DNA of 64,000 nucleotides, from the NCBI RefSeq assembly GCF_040536835.1, contig NZ_CP159578.1, positions 4,154,001 through 4,218,000 on the forward strand. Direction: 5' to 3'. This DNA comes from Salinicola endophyticus (GTDB taxonomy: Bacteria; Pseudomonadota; Gammaproteobacteria; Pseudomonadales; Halomonadaceae). The position numbers were made by a program, and so were the translations under genes. Below, in pieces: positions 44,765 to 53,991 of the stretch. The first letter of the stretch is position 1. Each line of letters starts with the position of its first letter. The notes below the pieces were generated by a model. That model did not search any database. It saw nothing but the letters and a program-made list of their open reading frames with translations, and was not told the DNA's origin.

Positions 44765-45229
44765 TCAACCCAGCGGCAGCCGGTTGGTCGACTTCACCTC
44801 GCGCAGCGACAGGCTGGAGCGGATATTGGTCACCCCCGGCAGCCGTCGCAGCTCGCGCTCCACGAACTGGCTGTAATCGTCCAGATCCTTGGCCACGATG
44901 ATCAGCAGGAAGTCGTCGTCGCCGGTGGTGTTGTGGCAGGCGAGGATATTGGGGCTGGCGTTGATGATCCGCTCGAACGCCGCCACCGAGCCGGCATCGT
45001 GCTCCGAGCAGTTGAGCTGGACGAAGGCCAGCACCCCCAGCCCCAGCCGCTTGCGGTCCAGATTGGCCTGATAGCCGGTGATCAGCTTCTCCTCTTCCAG
45101 GCGCTTGAGCCGTCGCCAGCACGGCGTCTCGCTCAGCGCCAGGGCTTCGGCCAGCCTGGCGTTGGTCATGCGGCCATCCTGCTGCAACAGATCCAGCAGA
45201 CGCAGGTTGATGTCATCCAGCGGCTTCAA
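44765..45229 (-). CDS. Lrp/AsnC-family regulator next to the oxidase operon
   Basis: A 154-residue regulator with an N-terminal helix-turn-helix (LDDINLRLLDLLQQDGRMTN... SETPCWRRLKRLEEE) and a C-terminal RAM domain including 'CHNTTGDDDFLLIIVAKDLDDY'. It is convergent with the LodB-like gene (4 bp between stops) and divergent from the zinc alcohol dehydrogenase. As amino-acid sensors, Lrp proteins are suitable regulators for either neighbour. Confidence 0.92.
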   Translation of the reverse strand: MKPLDDINLRLLDLLQQDGRMTNARLAEALALSETPCWRRLKRLEEEKLITGYQANLDRKRLGLGVLAFVQLNCSEHDAGSVAAFERIINASPNILACHNTTGDDDFLLIIVAKDLDDYSQFVERELRRLPGVTNIRSSLSLREVKSTNRLPLG

Positions 45230-45396
45230 GGGAAGATCCTTCTCTATTCTGGCGATTCGTTAAAACAAGCTTGCCATCCAGCCGCGATGAGGGGAAATAA
45301 CGCAAAGCTATTTCGGCCATTCGCGGTAGCCTGTCTCTCAGGATCGGCCAGTCGTCACGCCGCGCTCTCCCACCCTCCAGCGTACGAGTCATCGCC

Positions 45397-46449
45397 ATGA
45401 AAGCCGTGGTCTTCGAAAGCTTCCAGACACCTCCCAGTATCCAGACCGTGCCCGACCCCTCACCCGAGCCTCATGGTGTCGTGGTGCGGGTAGAGGCATC
45501 GGGGCTGTGCCGCAGCGACTGGCACGCCTGGATGGGGCACGACAGCGACATCGTGCTGCCCCACGTGCCCGGGCACGAGCTGGCCGGCACCATCGTCGCG
45601 GTGGGCAAGGAGGTGACCCGCTGGCAGCCGGGCGCGCGGGTCACCGTGCCCTTCGTCAGCGGCTGCGGCGCCTGCCACGAGTGCCGCAGCGGCCACCAGC
45701 AGGTGTGCCACAACCAGGTGCAGCCCGGTTTCACCCAGTGGGGTTCCTACGCCGAGTACACCAGTCTGCAGCAGGCCGATCTCAACCTGGTCGCACTACC
45801 CGAGAGCATGGACTTCGCCACCGCCGCGGGCCTCGGCTGCCGTTTCGCCACCGCTTTCCGGGCGGTGGTCGATCAGGGCCGGGTCAGCGGCGGGCAGTGG
45901 GTCAGCGTCTACGGCTGCGGCGGGGTCGGGCTGTCGGCGATCATGATCGCCAGCGCCCTGGGCGCCCAGGTGGTGGCGGTGGATATCGACGACGCCAAGC
46001 TGCACCTGGCGCGGGAACTCGGTGCCACGGCGACGCTGAATGCCACGCAGTGTGCGGATGTCGTCGCAGCGGTCCGCGAGCTGAGTCAGGGTGGCGCCCA
46101 TGTCTCGCTGGACGCGCTGGGCAGCCGGCTCACCTGCCAGAACTCGATCCTGAGTCTGCGCACCCGCGGCAAGCACGTACAGGTGGGGCTGATGGCAGGG
46201 GACCAGCAGTCGCCGCCGCTGCCCATGCACCGGGTGATCGCCGAGGAGCTGGAGATTCTGGGCAGCCACGGCATGCAGGCGCACCGCTACGGCGCCATGC
46301 TCGACATGGTGCGCCACGGCCGGCTCGACCCGGCGCGGCTGGTCGGCCGGCGTATTGGCTTGGCCGAAGCGCCGGCGGCGCTGATGGCGATGGATTCGTT
46401 CCAGGGTGTGGGGGCCACGGTGATCACCGACTTTGCGTGTGCTACCTAG
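45397..46449 (+). CDS. Zinc-dependent alcohol dehydrogenase (MDR family)
   Basis: A 350-residue NAD(P)-dependent dehydrogenase. Catalytic zinc ligands are in [10 protein letters not shown] (Cys37) and VPGHELAG (His-Glu); the structural zinc is bound by [15 protein letters not shown]; the cofactor motif is [15 protein letters not shown]. The sequence resembles the group annotated as zinc-dependent alcohol or threonine-type dehydrogenases; the alcohol is not known. Divergent from the Lrp-type regulator. Confidence 0.92.
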   Translation: MKAVVFESFQTPPSIQTVPDPSPEPHGVVVRVEASGLCRSDWHAWMGHDSDIVLPHVPGHELAGTIVAVGKEVTRWQPGARVTVPFVSGCGACHECRSGHQQVCHNQVQPGFTQWGSYAEYTSLQQADLNLVALPESMDFATAAGLGCRFATAFRAVVDQGRVSGGQWVSVYGCGGVGLSAIMIASALGAQVVAVDIDDAKLHLARELGATATLNATQCADVVAAVRELSQGGAHVSLDALGSRLTCQNSILSLRTRGKHVQVGLMAGDQQSPPLPMHRVIAEELEILGSHGMQAHRYGAMLDMVRHGRLDPARLVGRRIGLAEAPAALMAMDSFQGVGATVITDFACAT

Positions 46450-46470
46450 ACGTAGACGGGTACCACCAAC

Positions 46471-46495
46471 TGCCTGCGCCCGTCCGGCGCAGGCA
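46471..46495. terminator. Terminator between convergent alcohol dehydrogenase and otnC
   Basis: Perfect 10-bp stem TGCCTGCGCC (46471-46480) and GGCGCAGGCA (46486-46495), loop CGTCC, followed on the plus strand by a long pyrimidine tract (TCCTTCCTCCTCTTTTCC). Confidence 0.72.
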
Positions 46496-46535
46496 TGTCC
46501 TTCCTCCTCTTTTCCTTCTCTTCTACTTCCCCTGC

Positions 46536-47195
46536 TCAGCTCTCCCACTCGGCACCGAACACCTCCTTGAGCTCCTCGATCTGCGACCGGTTGAGTTCGC
46601 GGTAGGGCTTGTCGCGCAGCAGCAGGTAGAGCTTGGCGGTCTCCTCCAGCTCCTCGGCGGCGCTGACCGTGGCGTCGAGCGTCTTGCCGGTCACCACCGG
46701 GCCGTGATTGGCCAGCAGCACCGCGGCGTGCTTGGACGCGTAGCGGGCGATGTCGTCGCCCAGCCGCGCATCGCCGGGGCGGCGGTACGGCAGCAGCGGC
46801 AGGTTGCCGATGCGCATCACGAAGTAGGGGGTGATCGGCGGCAGCGCGTTGTGCGGGTCGAGATCGTCGAGACAGGCCACCGCGCTGGAGTAGCTCGAGT
46901 GCAGGTGGACGATCGCCTGCGCCGCCGGCCGATGGCGGTAGTAGGCCAGATGGAAGAAGTACTCCTTGCTCGGCGGCTCGCCGCCGAGATGGTTGCCCTC
47001 CCAGTCGAGCCGGCTGATCGCCTCCGGCTCGAGTTCGCCCATGCAGGAGTTGGTCGGCGTGCACAGCCAGCTCTGCTCGTCGAGACGCACGCTGATATTG
47101 CCGCTGGTACCCGGGCTCAGGCCGCGGGCATAGAGGCGCTGGCCCAGGGTAGCAATGCGCTGGCGTAGCTGGCGTTCGCTGGTGGCGTCGCTCAT
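46536..47195 (-). CDS. otnC: 3-oxo-tetronate 4-phosphate decarboxylase (class II aldolase family)
   Basis: A 219-residue metal-dependent enzyme of the class II aldolase/adducin family. The conserved LYARGLSPGTSGNISVRL, 'TPTNSCMGEL', and zinc-binding HLHSSYS plus 'LLANHGPVV' fit OtnC, which decarboxylates 3-oxo-tetronate 4-phosphate to dihydroxyacetone phosphate in the breakdown of four-carbon acid sugars. Its ATG overlaps the otnK stop (ATGA), the standard OtnK-OtnC pair. Assignment relies on this pairing as well as motifs. Confidence 0.88.
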   Translation of the reverse strand: MSDATSERQLRQRIATLGQRLYARGLSPGTSGNISVRLDEQSWLCTPTNSCMGELEPEAISRLDWEGNHLGGEPPSKEYFFHLAYYRHRPAAQAIVHLHSSYSSAVACLDDLDPHNALPPITPYFVMRIGNLPLLPYRRPGDARLGDDIARYASKHAAVLLANHGPVVTGKTLDATVSAAEELEETAKLYLLLRDKPYRELNRSQIEELKEVFGAEWES

Positions 47196-48448
47196 CGAAT
47201 GATCTCCCAGGCGCTGGTGAACATCTCGGGGGCGCCGAAGTTGCCTGACTTCAGCGCCAGATGGATATCGCCGCTGGCGGTGGCGGCGTGGGTCCAGGGC
47301 ACCCCCGGGGCGATCTCGGGGCCGATGCGCAGCGCCGCGATTCCCAGCGCCTGCACGATCGCCCCGGAGGTCTCGCCGCCGGCGACGATCCACTGGCGCA
47401 CGCCCTGGGCGAGCAGACGCTCGGCCAGGGTCGCCAGGGCGCGCTCGATCAGCGCCCCGGCGGCCTCGACCCCGAGCTGCGCCTGGGCCGCCTCGACCGC
47501 CTCGGGTCGGGTGTCGCTGTGGATCAGCAGCGGCGTCTCGCCGAGCTGCGGCGTGGCCCAGACCATGACCGCCTCGAGGGTGGCGTCGAAATCATCAGCC
47601 AGGCGCTGCGGGTCGAGGGTATAGGTGGGCAGACGCGCAGTGGCGTGCTCGATCTGCTCGCGGGTGCGGCGCGAGGCGCTACCGGCCAGGATCACCGCAC
47701 TGCCCTGGGCCGACGGCAGCTGGCCGGGGTCACTGACCGCCGGCTGGTAGAGCGCGCCGAGGCCGAGCGCCAACCCCGAGCCGCCGGTGACCAGCGGCAG
47801 ATGGGCGCTGGCGCGGGCCAGGGTGGTGAGCTGAGCATCGTCCAGGGTGTCGGTGACGATCAGCGGCCGCCCCTCGGCGATCAGCTGATCGATGCGCTCG
47901 CGGGTGGCCGCCTCGCCGCGGCTCAGGCAAGCGTGGTCGACCAGGCCGGTGGCGGCCTGGGTCTGCTGCCCCAGCCAGCGCACCAGATCGGCGTCGCGCA
48001 TCGGGTTGAGCGGATGCCGCTCCATGCCGCTGTCGTTGAGCAGGCGGTCGCCCACGAACAGATGCCCCTGATAGACCGTGCGCCCGGTGGCCGGAAAGGC
48101 CGGGCAGAACAGCGTGCCATCGACCCCCAGCGCAGTCATCAGCGCCTCGGCCACCGGCCCGATGTTGCCCTCGGGGGTGGAGTCGAAGGTGGAGCAGTAC
48201 TTGAAGAAGAACTTCTCGCAGCCCTGGCGACGCAACCACTCGAGCGCCGCCAGCGACTGGGAGACGGCGTCCGCGGCAGGAATGCTGCGCGACTTCAGCG
48301 CGACCACGACGGCATCCACCGGCTCGTTTGGGCTGTCGCTGTCGGGCACGCCGATGACCTGGCGGGTACGAAACCCGCTCTTGACCAGATTGTTGGCGAG
48401 GTCGGTGCCACCGGTGAAATCGTCGGCGATACAGCCAATCAGAGGCAT
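47192..48448 (-). CDS. otnK: 3-oxo-tetronate kinase (four-carbon acid sugar kinase, DUF1537)
   Basis: A 418-residue kinase of the DUF1537 family, with the N-terminal substrate-binding IGCIADDFTGGTDLANNLV and the C-terminal nucleotide-binding 'WIVAGGETSGAIVQALG' and 'LALKSGNFGAPEMF'. It phosphorylates 3-oxo-tetronate on O4, the product then being decarboxylated by OtnC. The isomerase (OtnI) and dehydrogenase usually present in such loci are not seen nearby. Upstream lies the DeoR regulator, 15 bp away on the same strand. Confidence 0.92.
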   Translation of the reverse strand: MPLIGCIADDFTGGTDLANNLVKSGFRTRQVIGVPDSDSPNEPVDAVVVALKSRSIPAADAVSQSLAALEWLRRQGCEKFFFKYCSTFDSTPEGNIGPVAEALMTALGVDGTLFCPAFPATGRTVYQGHLFVGDRLLNDSGMERHPLNPMRDADLVRWLGQQTQAATGLVDHACLSRGEAATRERIDQLIAEGRPLIVTDTLDDAQLTTLARASAHLPLVTGGSGLALGLGALYQPAVSDPGQLPSAQGSAVILAGSASRRTREQIEHATARLPTYTLDPQRLADDFDATLEAVMVWATPQLGETPLLIHSDTRPEAVEAAQAQLGVEAAGALIERALATLAERLLAQGVRQWIVAGGETSGAIVQALGIAALRIGPEIAPGVPWTHAATASGDIHLALKSGNFGAPEMFTSAWEIIR

Positions 48449-48463
48449 CGTGGGGCTCCTGGG

Positions 48464-49291
48464 CTAGCGGTTGAGAAGCGGGTCGGGGTGAGGGTGGCCA
48501 GCGCCTTCGGCGGCGGCGGGCTCGGTGACGGGCACGCAGCTCAGCGCGATGCCGCGCTCGGCCAGCGCCTGACGCGCCGGCGGCGGCAGCGCATCGTCGG
48601 TGACGATGAGATCGAATGCCTCCAGCGAGCAGGCGCGAAAGCGCCCGAAGCGGCCGTACTTGGCGCTGTCGGCGAGCAGTACCCGCCGCGCGGCGCTGTG
48701 CAGCAGCTGCTGCTTGACCACCAGCTTGGCCTCGTCCGGCGTGGTCAGGCCGCGCTCTAGATGCCACGAGGACGAGCTGAAGAAGGCCAGATCCAGATTG
48801 ACCCCGCTCAGATAGGCCGCCACCGCCGGCCCCACGGTAGCGTGGTTGTCGGGGTCGACCCGGCCGCCGGCGTGGTGCAGCTCGATCTGCGGGTAGTCGG
48901 CGAGCAGCGCGCTGACCTGGAAGCTGTTGGTGATCACGCACAGCTCGCGGTGGCCGGTGAGCAGCGCCGCCAGCTCGTAGAGAGTGGTCCCGGCATCCAG
49001 ATAAATGGTCTGCCCCGGCTTGACCAGCGAGGCGGCATGGCGGGCGATGGCGCGCTTGGCCGCGATGTTGGTGGCGGCCTTGAGCGGCCAGGCGGGCTCG
49101 CGGTGGAGTGGTGCGATCCGGCGCACCCCGCCGCTGACCGAGAGCACCTGCCCGGCCTGCTCGAGACGCTGGATGTCGCGGCGCACGGTCATCTGCGAGA
49201 CCGCCAGATAGGTGGCGAGCTCGGCGATACCGAGCACGCTGTGGGTATCGAGCAGATCGAGCAGCTGCTGGCGGCGCTGGCTGGGAATCAC
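48464..49291 (-). CDS. DeoR-family regulator of the otn genes
   Basis: A 275-residue repressor: N-terminal winged helix (RRQQLLDLLDTHSVLGIAEL, VSQMTVRRDIQRLE) and a sugar-phosphate-sensing DeoRC domain with 'IYLDAGTTLYELA' and 'LFSSSSW'-like segment FFSSSSWHLERGLTTPDEA. GTG 49291 is the start, with GAGGGTGA upstream. It is the first gene of a probable deoR-otnK-otnC transcript, so it likely represses itself and the kinase/decarboxylase until a tetronate-derived phosphate is present. Confidence 0.92.
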   Translation of the reverse strand: MIPSQRRQQLLDLLDTHSVLGIAELATYLAVSQMTVRRDIQRLEQAGQVLSVSGGVRRIAPLHREPAWPLKAATNIAAKRAIARHAASLVKPGQTIYLDAGTTLYELAALLTGHRELCVITNSFQVSALLADYPQIELHHAGGRVDPDNHATVGPAVAAYLSGVNLDLAFFSSSSWHLERGLTTPDEAKLVVKQQLLHSAARRVLLADSAKYGRFGRFRACSLEAFDLIVTDDALPPPARQALAERGIALSCVPVTEPAAAEGAGHPHPDPLLNR

Positions 49292-49318
49292 GAGTCACCC
49301 TCGAAAACGGATGATGCA

Positions 49319-49339
49319 TTTTGTGAAAAATTCACAAAA
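49319..49339. promoter_or_regulatory. Candidate DeoR operator, 9-bp arms
   Basis: TTTTGTGAA-AAA-TTCACAAAA is a perfect palindrome 28 bp before the DeoR gene start. Its position at the promoter makes it the probable operator. Confidence 0.65.
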
Positions 49340-49386
49340 ATGCTCAAGACGAGCTCATGCTCGTCCCAGCGCCGTCGGAAGTCAAA

Positions 49387-49462
49387 CGCCGGCGCCCTCG
49401 ACGTTAGTCCAGGTTCAAGGCCAGGCCCAAGACCAGGCCGAGTGCAGTCGAGGGTGCCGGCG
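49387..49462. repeat. Long inverted repeat in the deoR-yccS gap
   Basis: CGCCGGCGCCCTCGAC (49387-49402) pairs with GTCGAGGGTGCCGGCG (49447-49462) with one mismatch around a 44-nt loop that itself holds short CCAGG repeats. It may end the yccS transcript (minus strand), though no U-run follows. A smaller hairpin GACGAGC-TCAT-GCTCGTC lies at 49348-49365. Confidence 0.55.
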
Positions 49463-49524
49463 GGGGGGAGCCGACGCGGAAACACGCGGAACCTGCATGA
49501 AGAGCGCGTGGCGGGCGCTTGTCC

Positions 49525-51648
49525 TCAGGCCGGGGCGCTCTCGGCGGGCCGGGCGATCAGCCGTTCGGCGGCGTCGTGCAGCGGCGTCAGCTGGCGCGCG
49601 ATATGCAGCAGCTGGCCCTGGATCAGGCGGCGCTCGTCGTCGGCGTCGTCCTGGGCGCTGGTCGGCTCGCGCTCGAACACCGCCATCAGCTCGGCCTGCA
49701 CGGCCTTGGGGTCGGGGGGCGTCTCGCGGGCGGCCAGCCGCGCCGCCAGCGCGTCGAAGCGATCCGCCAGAGTGCGCGCGGCGGCGTAGAGCTCGGCGTC
49801 CTGGGCGCTGGCGCTGACGCTGCCGCGGTGGGCCCCCAGCGCCGAGAGGTAACCCAGCAGGGTGTGCGAGGCGACCAGGAAGCGGAATCCCTCGTCGGCA
49901 TCCTTCTTCCGGTAGTGGCCCGGCTCCTGCAGCATGTTGGAGAGCACGGTGGAGAGCGCGGCGTCGGCGTTGTGGGCATTGCGCCGTGCCAGCCGATAGG
50001 CGAGATCGTCCTGCTTGCCGCTCTCGTACTGGTGAATGATCTCGCGCAGATAGGCGGTGCTGTTGGCGAGCGCCGCCGCGGCCACCTTGTGCAGCCGCCG
50101 CCCCTGCCAGTCGGGCAGAATCAAGAATACCGCCAGGCCGGAGATCAGCGCGCCGATCAGGGTATCGAACAGCCGCGGCAGGATCAGGTCGAAGCCGTCG
50201 CCGACCTGGTTGAAGCTCGCCAGCACCAGGGTGGTGATGGCGGCGGTGGCGATCACATAGTGCTTCTCGCGATTGGCGAAGAACACCACCCCGGCGGCGA
50301 TCGCGATCAGCGACTGCATCAGCGGGTCGGTGAACAGGCTGATCAACGCCCAGCCGGCCACCAGCCCGAGCACGGTGCCGACGATACGCTGGTACAGAAA
50401 GCGCCGGGTGGCGCCGAAGTTGGGCCGGCACACGAACAGCGTGGTGAGCAGGATCCAGAACCCCTGGGTGGGATGGACCAGATGCAGCACGCCGTAGCCC
50501 ACCAGCAGCGCGGTGGAGAGCCGCAGCGCGTGGCGGAACAGCGGCGAGCCCGGCGTCAGGTTGAGGCGCACCCGCTCCCAGGCGTCCTTGAGACTGCGCG
50601 GCGAGCGGTTGAACAGGCTGGCATCCTGCTGGTCGGCGACCATATCGGGGTTGTGGGCGCGCGAGAGCTGATCCTCCAGCGTCGCCAGATTGCGCCCCAG
50701 CGCCTGCAGCGAGCGCAGCAGCGGGGTCCAGGCGGGGTTGCGCTGGGCACGCAGATAGACGATCGAGGCGCGCAGGTCCTCCAGTGCCTGCTCGCTCAAT
50801 CCGTGATCGAACGGCTGGCGCAGCAGCAGCGCCTTGGCCAGCCGCTTGCACGCCCGCCCCTGCTGGTCGAGCAGACGCTGGCAGCGGAACAGCACGTCGT
50901 GATGAAAGAAGGTCTCGGCCAGCGCCGAGTAGGGGTAGTGCGAGGCGCTGACGCGCTCGTGGATATCCTGGGCGATGAAGTAGAGACGCAGATAGCGATT
51001 GAGCTTGCGGCTGGTGCGCTGGCCTTCGAGACGCCGGAAGATCATCTCCTTGGCCTGATTGAGCGCGCTCACCACGCGCCCGTTCTGGCGTGCCAGCTCG
51101 ACCCGGCGCGCCTCCACGTCGAGCCCGCGCAGCGGCTCGAACAGGGTAGCCTTGATGATCAGGTAGGTGCCCAGCTCGCGATAGAGCTGGGCCATGCTCT
51201 GCTTCACCGGCTGGCGCGAGAAGAGCGCACACCACACCACCGAGATGACCCCGTACCACGCGGCACCTGCCACCAGCAGCAGCGGCTGACGCCACACATC
51301 CTCGCTGGTTCCGCCGTGCTGCTCGATATTGATCATCGAGTAGACCGAGAGGATCAGAGTCGCGGAGGCGATGGTGGCGTAGCGCTGCTCCACCGCACCC
51401 AGCATGATCAGGACGAACGCCGACAGCGCCAGCCCCGGGGCGAATAGCCACGGCCACGGAAACAGTATCTCGACGCTGAGCGAGGCGACGAAGAAGCACG
51501 ACAGGGTCACCAGCAGCGCCCTCACCCGCCCCTCCCAGCTATCGTCGGTCTCGGCCAGGGCGCTGGCGATGATGCCCAGAAACAGCGGGATGGCGAGTCC
51601 GATCTGGTCCTGCTGCCAGCTCAGCGCCATGGCGCCGCTGAAGGCCAT
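49525..51648 (-). CDS. yccS: YccS-type inner-membrane protein (FUSC family)
   Basis: At least 707 residues with two hydrophobic bundles (about 15-130 and 375-510) and cytosolic helical regions, the FUSC layout. Strong landmarks of YccS: VEILFPWPWLFAPGLALS, 'YFIAQDIHERVSASHYPY', 'FWILLTTLFVCRPNFGATR', 'YRLARRNAHNADAALS'. Role unknown; FUSC proteins are thought to export aromatic acids or act in envelope stress. ATG 51648 is the first standard start, but the frame upstream to 51786 stays open and encodes LRRLWTLDKFAYSLRVF, matching the YccS N-terminus. No ATG, GTG or TTG is there; ATC 51723 has GGAG 8 nt upstream. Confidence 0.9.
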   Translation of the reverse strand: MAFSGAMALSWQQDQIGLAIPLFLGIIASALAETDDSWEGRVRALLVTLSCFFVASLSVEILFPWPWLFAPGLALSAFVLIMLGAVEQRYATIASATLILSVYSMINIEQHGGTSEDVWRQPLLLVAGAAWYGVISVVWCALFSRQPVKQSMAQLYRELGTYLIIKATLFEPLRGLDVEARRVELARQNGRVVSALNQAKEMIFRRLEGQRTSRKLNRYLRLYFIAQDIHERVSASHYPYSALAETFFHHDVLFRCQRLLDQQGRACKRLAKALLLRQPFDHGLSEQALEDLRASIVYLRAQRNPAWTPLLRSLQALGRNLATLEDQLSRAHNPDMVADQQDASLFNRSPRSLKDAWERVRLNLTPGSPLFRHALRLSTALLVGYGVLHLVHPTQGFWILLTTLFVCRPNFGATRRFLYQRIVGTVLGLVAGWALISLFTDPLMQSLIAIAAGVVFFANREKHYVIATAAITTLVLASFNQVGDGFDLILPRLFDTLIGALISGLAVFLILPDWQGRRLHKVAAAALANSTAYLREIIHQYESGKQDDLAYRLARRNAHNADAALSTVLSNMLQEPGHYRKKDADEGFRFLVASHTLLGYLSALGAHRGSVSASAQDAELYAAARTLADRFDALAARLAARETPPDPKAVQAELMAVFEREPTSAQDDADDERRLIQGQLLHIARQLTPLHDAAERLIARPAESAPA

Positions 51649-51798
51649 GAATACGCGCAGGCTGTAGGCGAACTTGTCGAGGGTCCACAGGCGACGCAGG
51701 GAGTGGGAGAGCGAGTCGGAGATTGCGGCGGCTCCAGCAAAATGGTGATGATCACACGATAGTCTGTCGGGGCAGCGGACAGACCCAGATTAGACTTT

Positions 51799-51804
51799 AG
51801 TATA
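51799..51804 (-). promoter_or_regulatory. Possible -10 element for yccS
   Basis: TATACT on the minus strand lies about 75 bp before the candidate ATC start of yccS. No good -35 was found, so this is weak. The rest of the 51649-51920 gap holds the open extension of yccS discussed there. Confidence 0.25.
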
Positions 51805-51920
51805 ACGCCTCTCGCCCCGCCCTCGGCAACGCCCCACGCTTCCCTCCACGGCGGGACTCCGGCACCATCGTGGTGCGCCCGTCATGCCGGGCAGCCCCAG
51901 CAGAGGACCCCCACCCGCCC

Positions 51921-53066
51921 ATGCCCAGACCGCCATCCCGCCATGCGACCGCCCCCGTCTCCCGCGCGCGCCGACTGCTGCGTGGTGTGGGTCATCTCCT
52001 GCGCGCCCTGGCGCTGGCGCTGGTCATCGCCTGGGGCGCCCTGGCGCTGCACTTCGCGCTGCCGGGGCCGCATCCGCTGGTGCTGGCGGTCATCGCCCTG
52101 TGGGTGACACTCGGCCTCGCCGCCCTGTTCGCCCCGGCCTGGCGCCGCTATCGGCCACACGGCAGCGCGGCTCGCCAGCCCCTCCACCGCGGCCTGCAGC
52201 ATGCGAGTCTCGCCACCCGCCTCGCCTTCGCCCTGGCGCTGCTGGCGGTGGTGATCTGGTGGCAGCAGCTGACGCCACGCAACGACCGCGACTGGGCCCC
52301 GGACGTGGCGCGGCAGCTGGTGGTCGAGCGCCACGGCGACCGGGTACACCTGGACAACGTGCGCGACTTCGAGTGGCTCACCCCGGATCTCGCCCGAGTG
52401 CGCTGGGAGAGCCGCGACTACGATCTCTCGACGCTTGCGAGCGTGGACATGATCGTCTCCTACTGGATGGGCCCGGCGATCGCCCACACCCTGGTCAGCT
52501 TCGGCTTCGCCGATGGCCGCCACCTTACCTTCTCGGTGGAGATCCGCCGCGAGCGGAACGAGGCGTTCTCGATCGCCGGCGGCTTCTTCAAGCAGTTCGA
52601 GCTCAATCTGATCGCCGCCGACGAGAACGATATCCTGCGCCTGCGCAGCAATGTCCGCGGCGAAGACGTCTACCTCTACAGCGTGGGGCTGACGCCGCAG
52701 GCCCGGCGCGAGCTGTTCCTGGCCTATCTCGACGAGGCCGAGCGGCTGCGCGCCGAGCCCGCGTTCTACAACACCCTGACCAGCAACTGCACCACCATCG
52801 TCTTCGACATGGTCGCCCGGATCGTCGACGGCCTGCCACGCGACCCGCGGTTGATCCTCTCCGGCTATCTGCCCGGCTATGTCCACGATGTCGGCGGTCT
52901 GGCCCCGGGGGTGCCACTGGAGACGCTGCGCCAGCGCGGCTATATCGACCCGCGCGCCCGGGCGGTGCCCTACGCCGCGGGCAGTCTGGCCTTCTCCCGG
53001 GCCATCCGCGACGGCGTGCCGAGTGCCACGCCGCCCGCCGCCGACACCCCCGAGCGCTCCCCATGA
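51921..53066 (+). CDS. DUF4105/Lnb N-terminal-type membrane protein
   Basis: A 381-residue protein with two hydrophobic helices in the first 120 residues (LLRALALALVIAWGALALHF; LVLAVIALWVTLGLAALF) and a third near 120-140, then a periplasmic domain of the DUF4105 type. Its core NTLTSNCTTIVFDMV holds the invariant Asn-Cys that resembles a papain/NlpC-like nucleophile. Lnb, which trans-acylates bacterial lipoproteins, contains such a domain, but function here is unproven. ATG 51921 is chosen; GTG 51870 in frame is possible. Coupled by ATGA to the next gene. Confidence 0.83.
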   Translation: MPRPPSRHATAPVSRARRLLRGVGHLLRALALALVIAWGALALHFALPGPHPLVLAVIALWVTLGLAALFAPAWRRYRPHGSAARQPLHRGLQHASLATRLAFALALLAVVIWWQQLTPRNDRDWAPDVARQLVVERHGDRVHLDNVRDFEWLTPDLARVRWESRDYDLSTLASVDMIVSYWMGPAIAHTLVSFGFADGRHLTFSVEIRRERNEAFSIAGGFFKQFELNLIAADENDILRLRSNVRGEDVYLYSVGLTPQARRELFLAYLDEAERLRAEPAFYNTLTSNCTTIVFDMVARIVDGLPRDPRLILSGYLPGYVHDVGGLAPGVPLETLRQRGYIDPRARAVPYAAGSLAFSRAIRDGVPSATPPAADTPERSP

Positions 53067-53965
53067 CCCAGCGTTTCACGCCGCTGCGCGATGCCATCGA
53101 GAAGCGCATCAGCCATCTGACCGGGCGCACCCTGGGCGGGGTCGATTACACCCAGCCCAAGGGCGACCCGGGGCTGTTCGGCCCGGACACCGTGGCCTGG
53201 CGGGTGCATGGCGACTTCACCTCGATGATGTGCGGCGGCATCAGCGCCCTGCTGCTGCAGATGCTGCACCCGCTGGCGCTGGCCGGAGTGTGGGACCACT
53301 CCAACTTCCGCCACGACATGATCGGCCGTCTGCGCCGCACCAGCCAGTTCATCGCGGTGACCACCTTCGGTTCCCACGACGACGCCGAACGCCTGCTCGA
53401 GCGGGTGCGCCGGGTGCATGCCGGGGTGGAGGGGACGACCGCGGATGGCCGCGCCTATGCCGCCAGCGACCCGGCGCTGCTCACCTGGGTCCATGTGGCC
53501 GAGATGAGCCGCTTTCTCGCTGCCCACCTGCGCTACCGCAATCCGCGCCTGTCGCTTGCCGAGCAGGACCGCTACTTCGCCGAGACCGCCCGCGTGGCCG
53601 AGGCGCTGGGCGCGACCCAGGTGCCCACCAGCCGGGCGGCGGTGGATGCCTACTTCGAGCACAAGCGCCGCTATCTGGTGTGCGATGCGCGCACCCGCGA
53701 GGTGACCGAGATCCTGCTTCACGCGCTGCCGCCGAGCCCGCTGGTCAAGCCGGTGGGGGCGCTGTTCATGCGCGCCGGCATCGACCTGCTGCCGCCCTGG
53801 GCCGCCACCCTGCTGAGTCTCGAGCTCGCCGCGCCCGAACGCCGCGCGGTACGCGGCGGCATCCGCACCCTCGCCCCGATGATGCGCTGGGCGGTGCGCA
53901 ACGGCTCCTACCGCCGCGCCATGGAGCGCATGCAGGCCCGCGAGCAGGCGCGCCAGCCGCGCTGA
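53063..53965 (+). CDS. DUF2236/MpaB-family oxygenase-like protein
   Basis: A 300-residue protein of the DUF2236 family (related to rubber oxygenase Lcp and MpaB). Typical segments are DTVAWRVHGDFTSMMCGGIS, 'LLLQMLHPLALAGVWDHSNFR' and 'WVHVAEMSRFLAAHLRY', whose histidines suit haem or metal binding. Physiological substrate unknown. The start overlaps the DUF4105 gene stop by 4 bp, so both are translated together. Confidence 0.87.
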   Translation: MTQRFTPLRDAIEKRISHLTGRTLGGVDYTQPKGDPGLFGPDTVAWRVHGDFTSMMCGGISALLLQMLHPLALAGVWDHSNFRHDMIGRLRRTSQFIAVTTFGSHDDAERLLERVRRVHAGVEGTTADGRAYAASDPALLTWVHVAEMSRFLAAHLRYRNPRLSLAEQDRYFAETARVAEALGATQVPTSRAAVDAYFEHKRRYLVCDARTREVTEILLHALPPSPLVKPVGALFMRAGIDLLPPWAATLLSLELAAPERRAVRGGIRTLAPMMRWAVRNGSYRRAMERMQAREQARQPR

Positions 53966-53991
53966 GCGTCGTTGGCACGCGCCCCGGTGCG

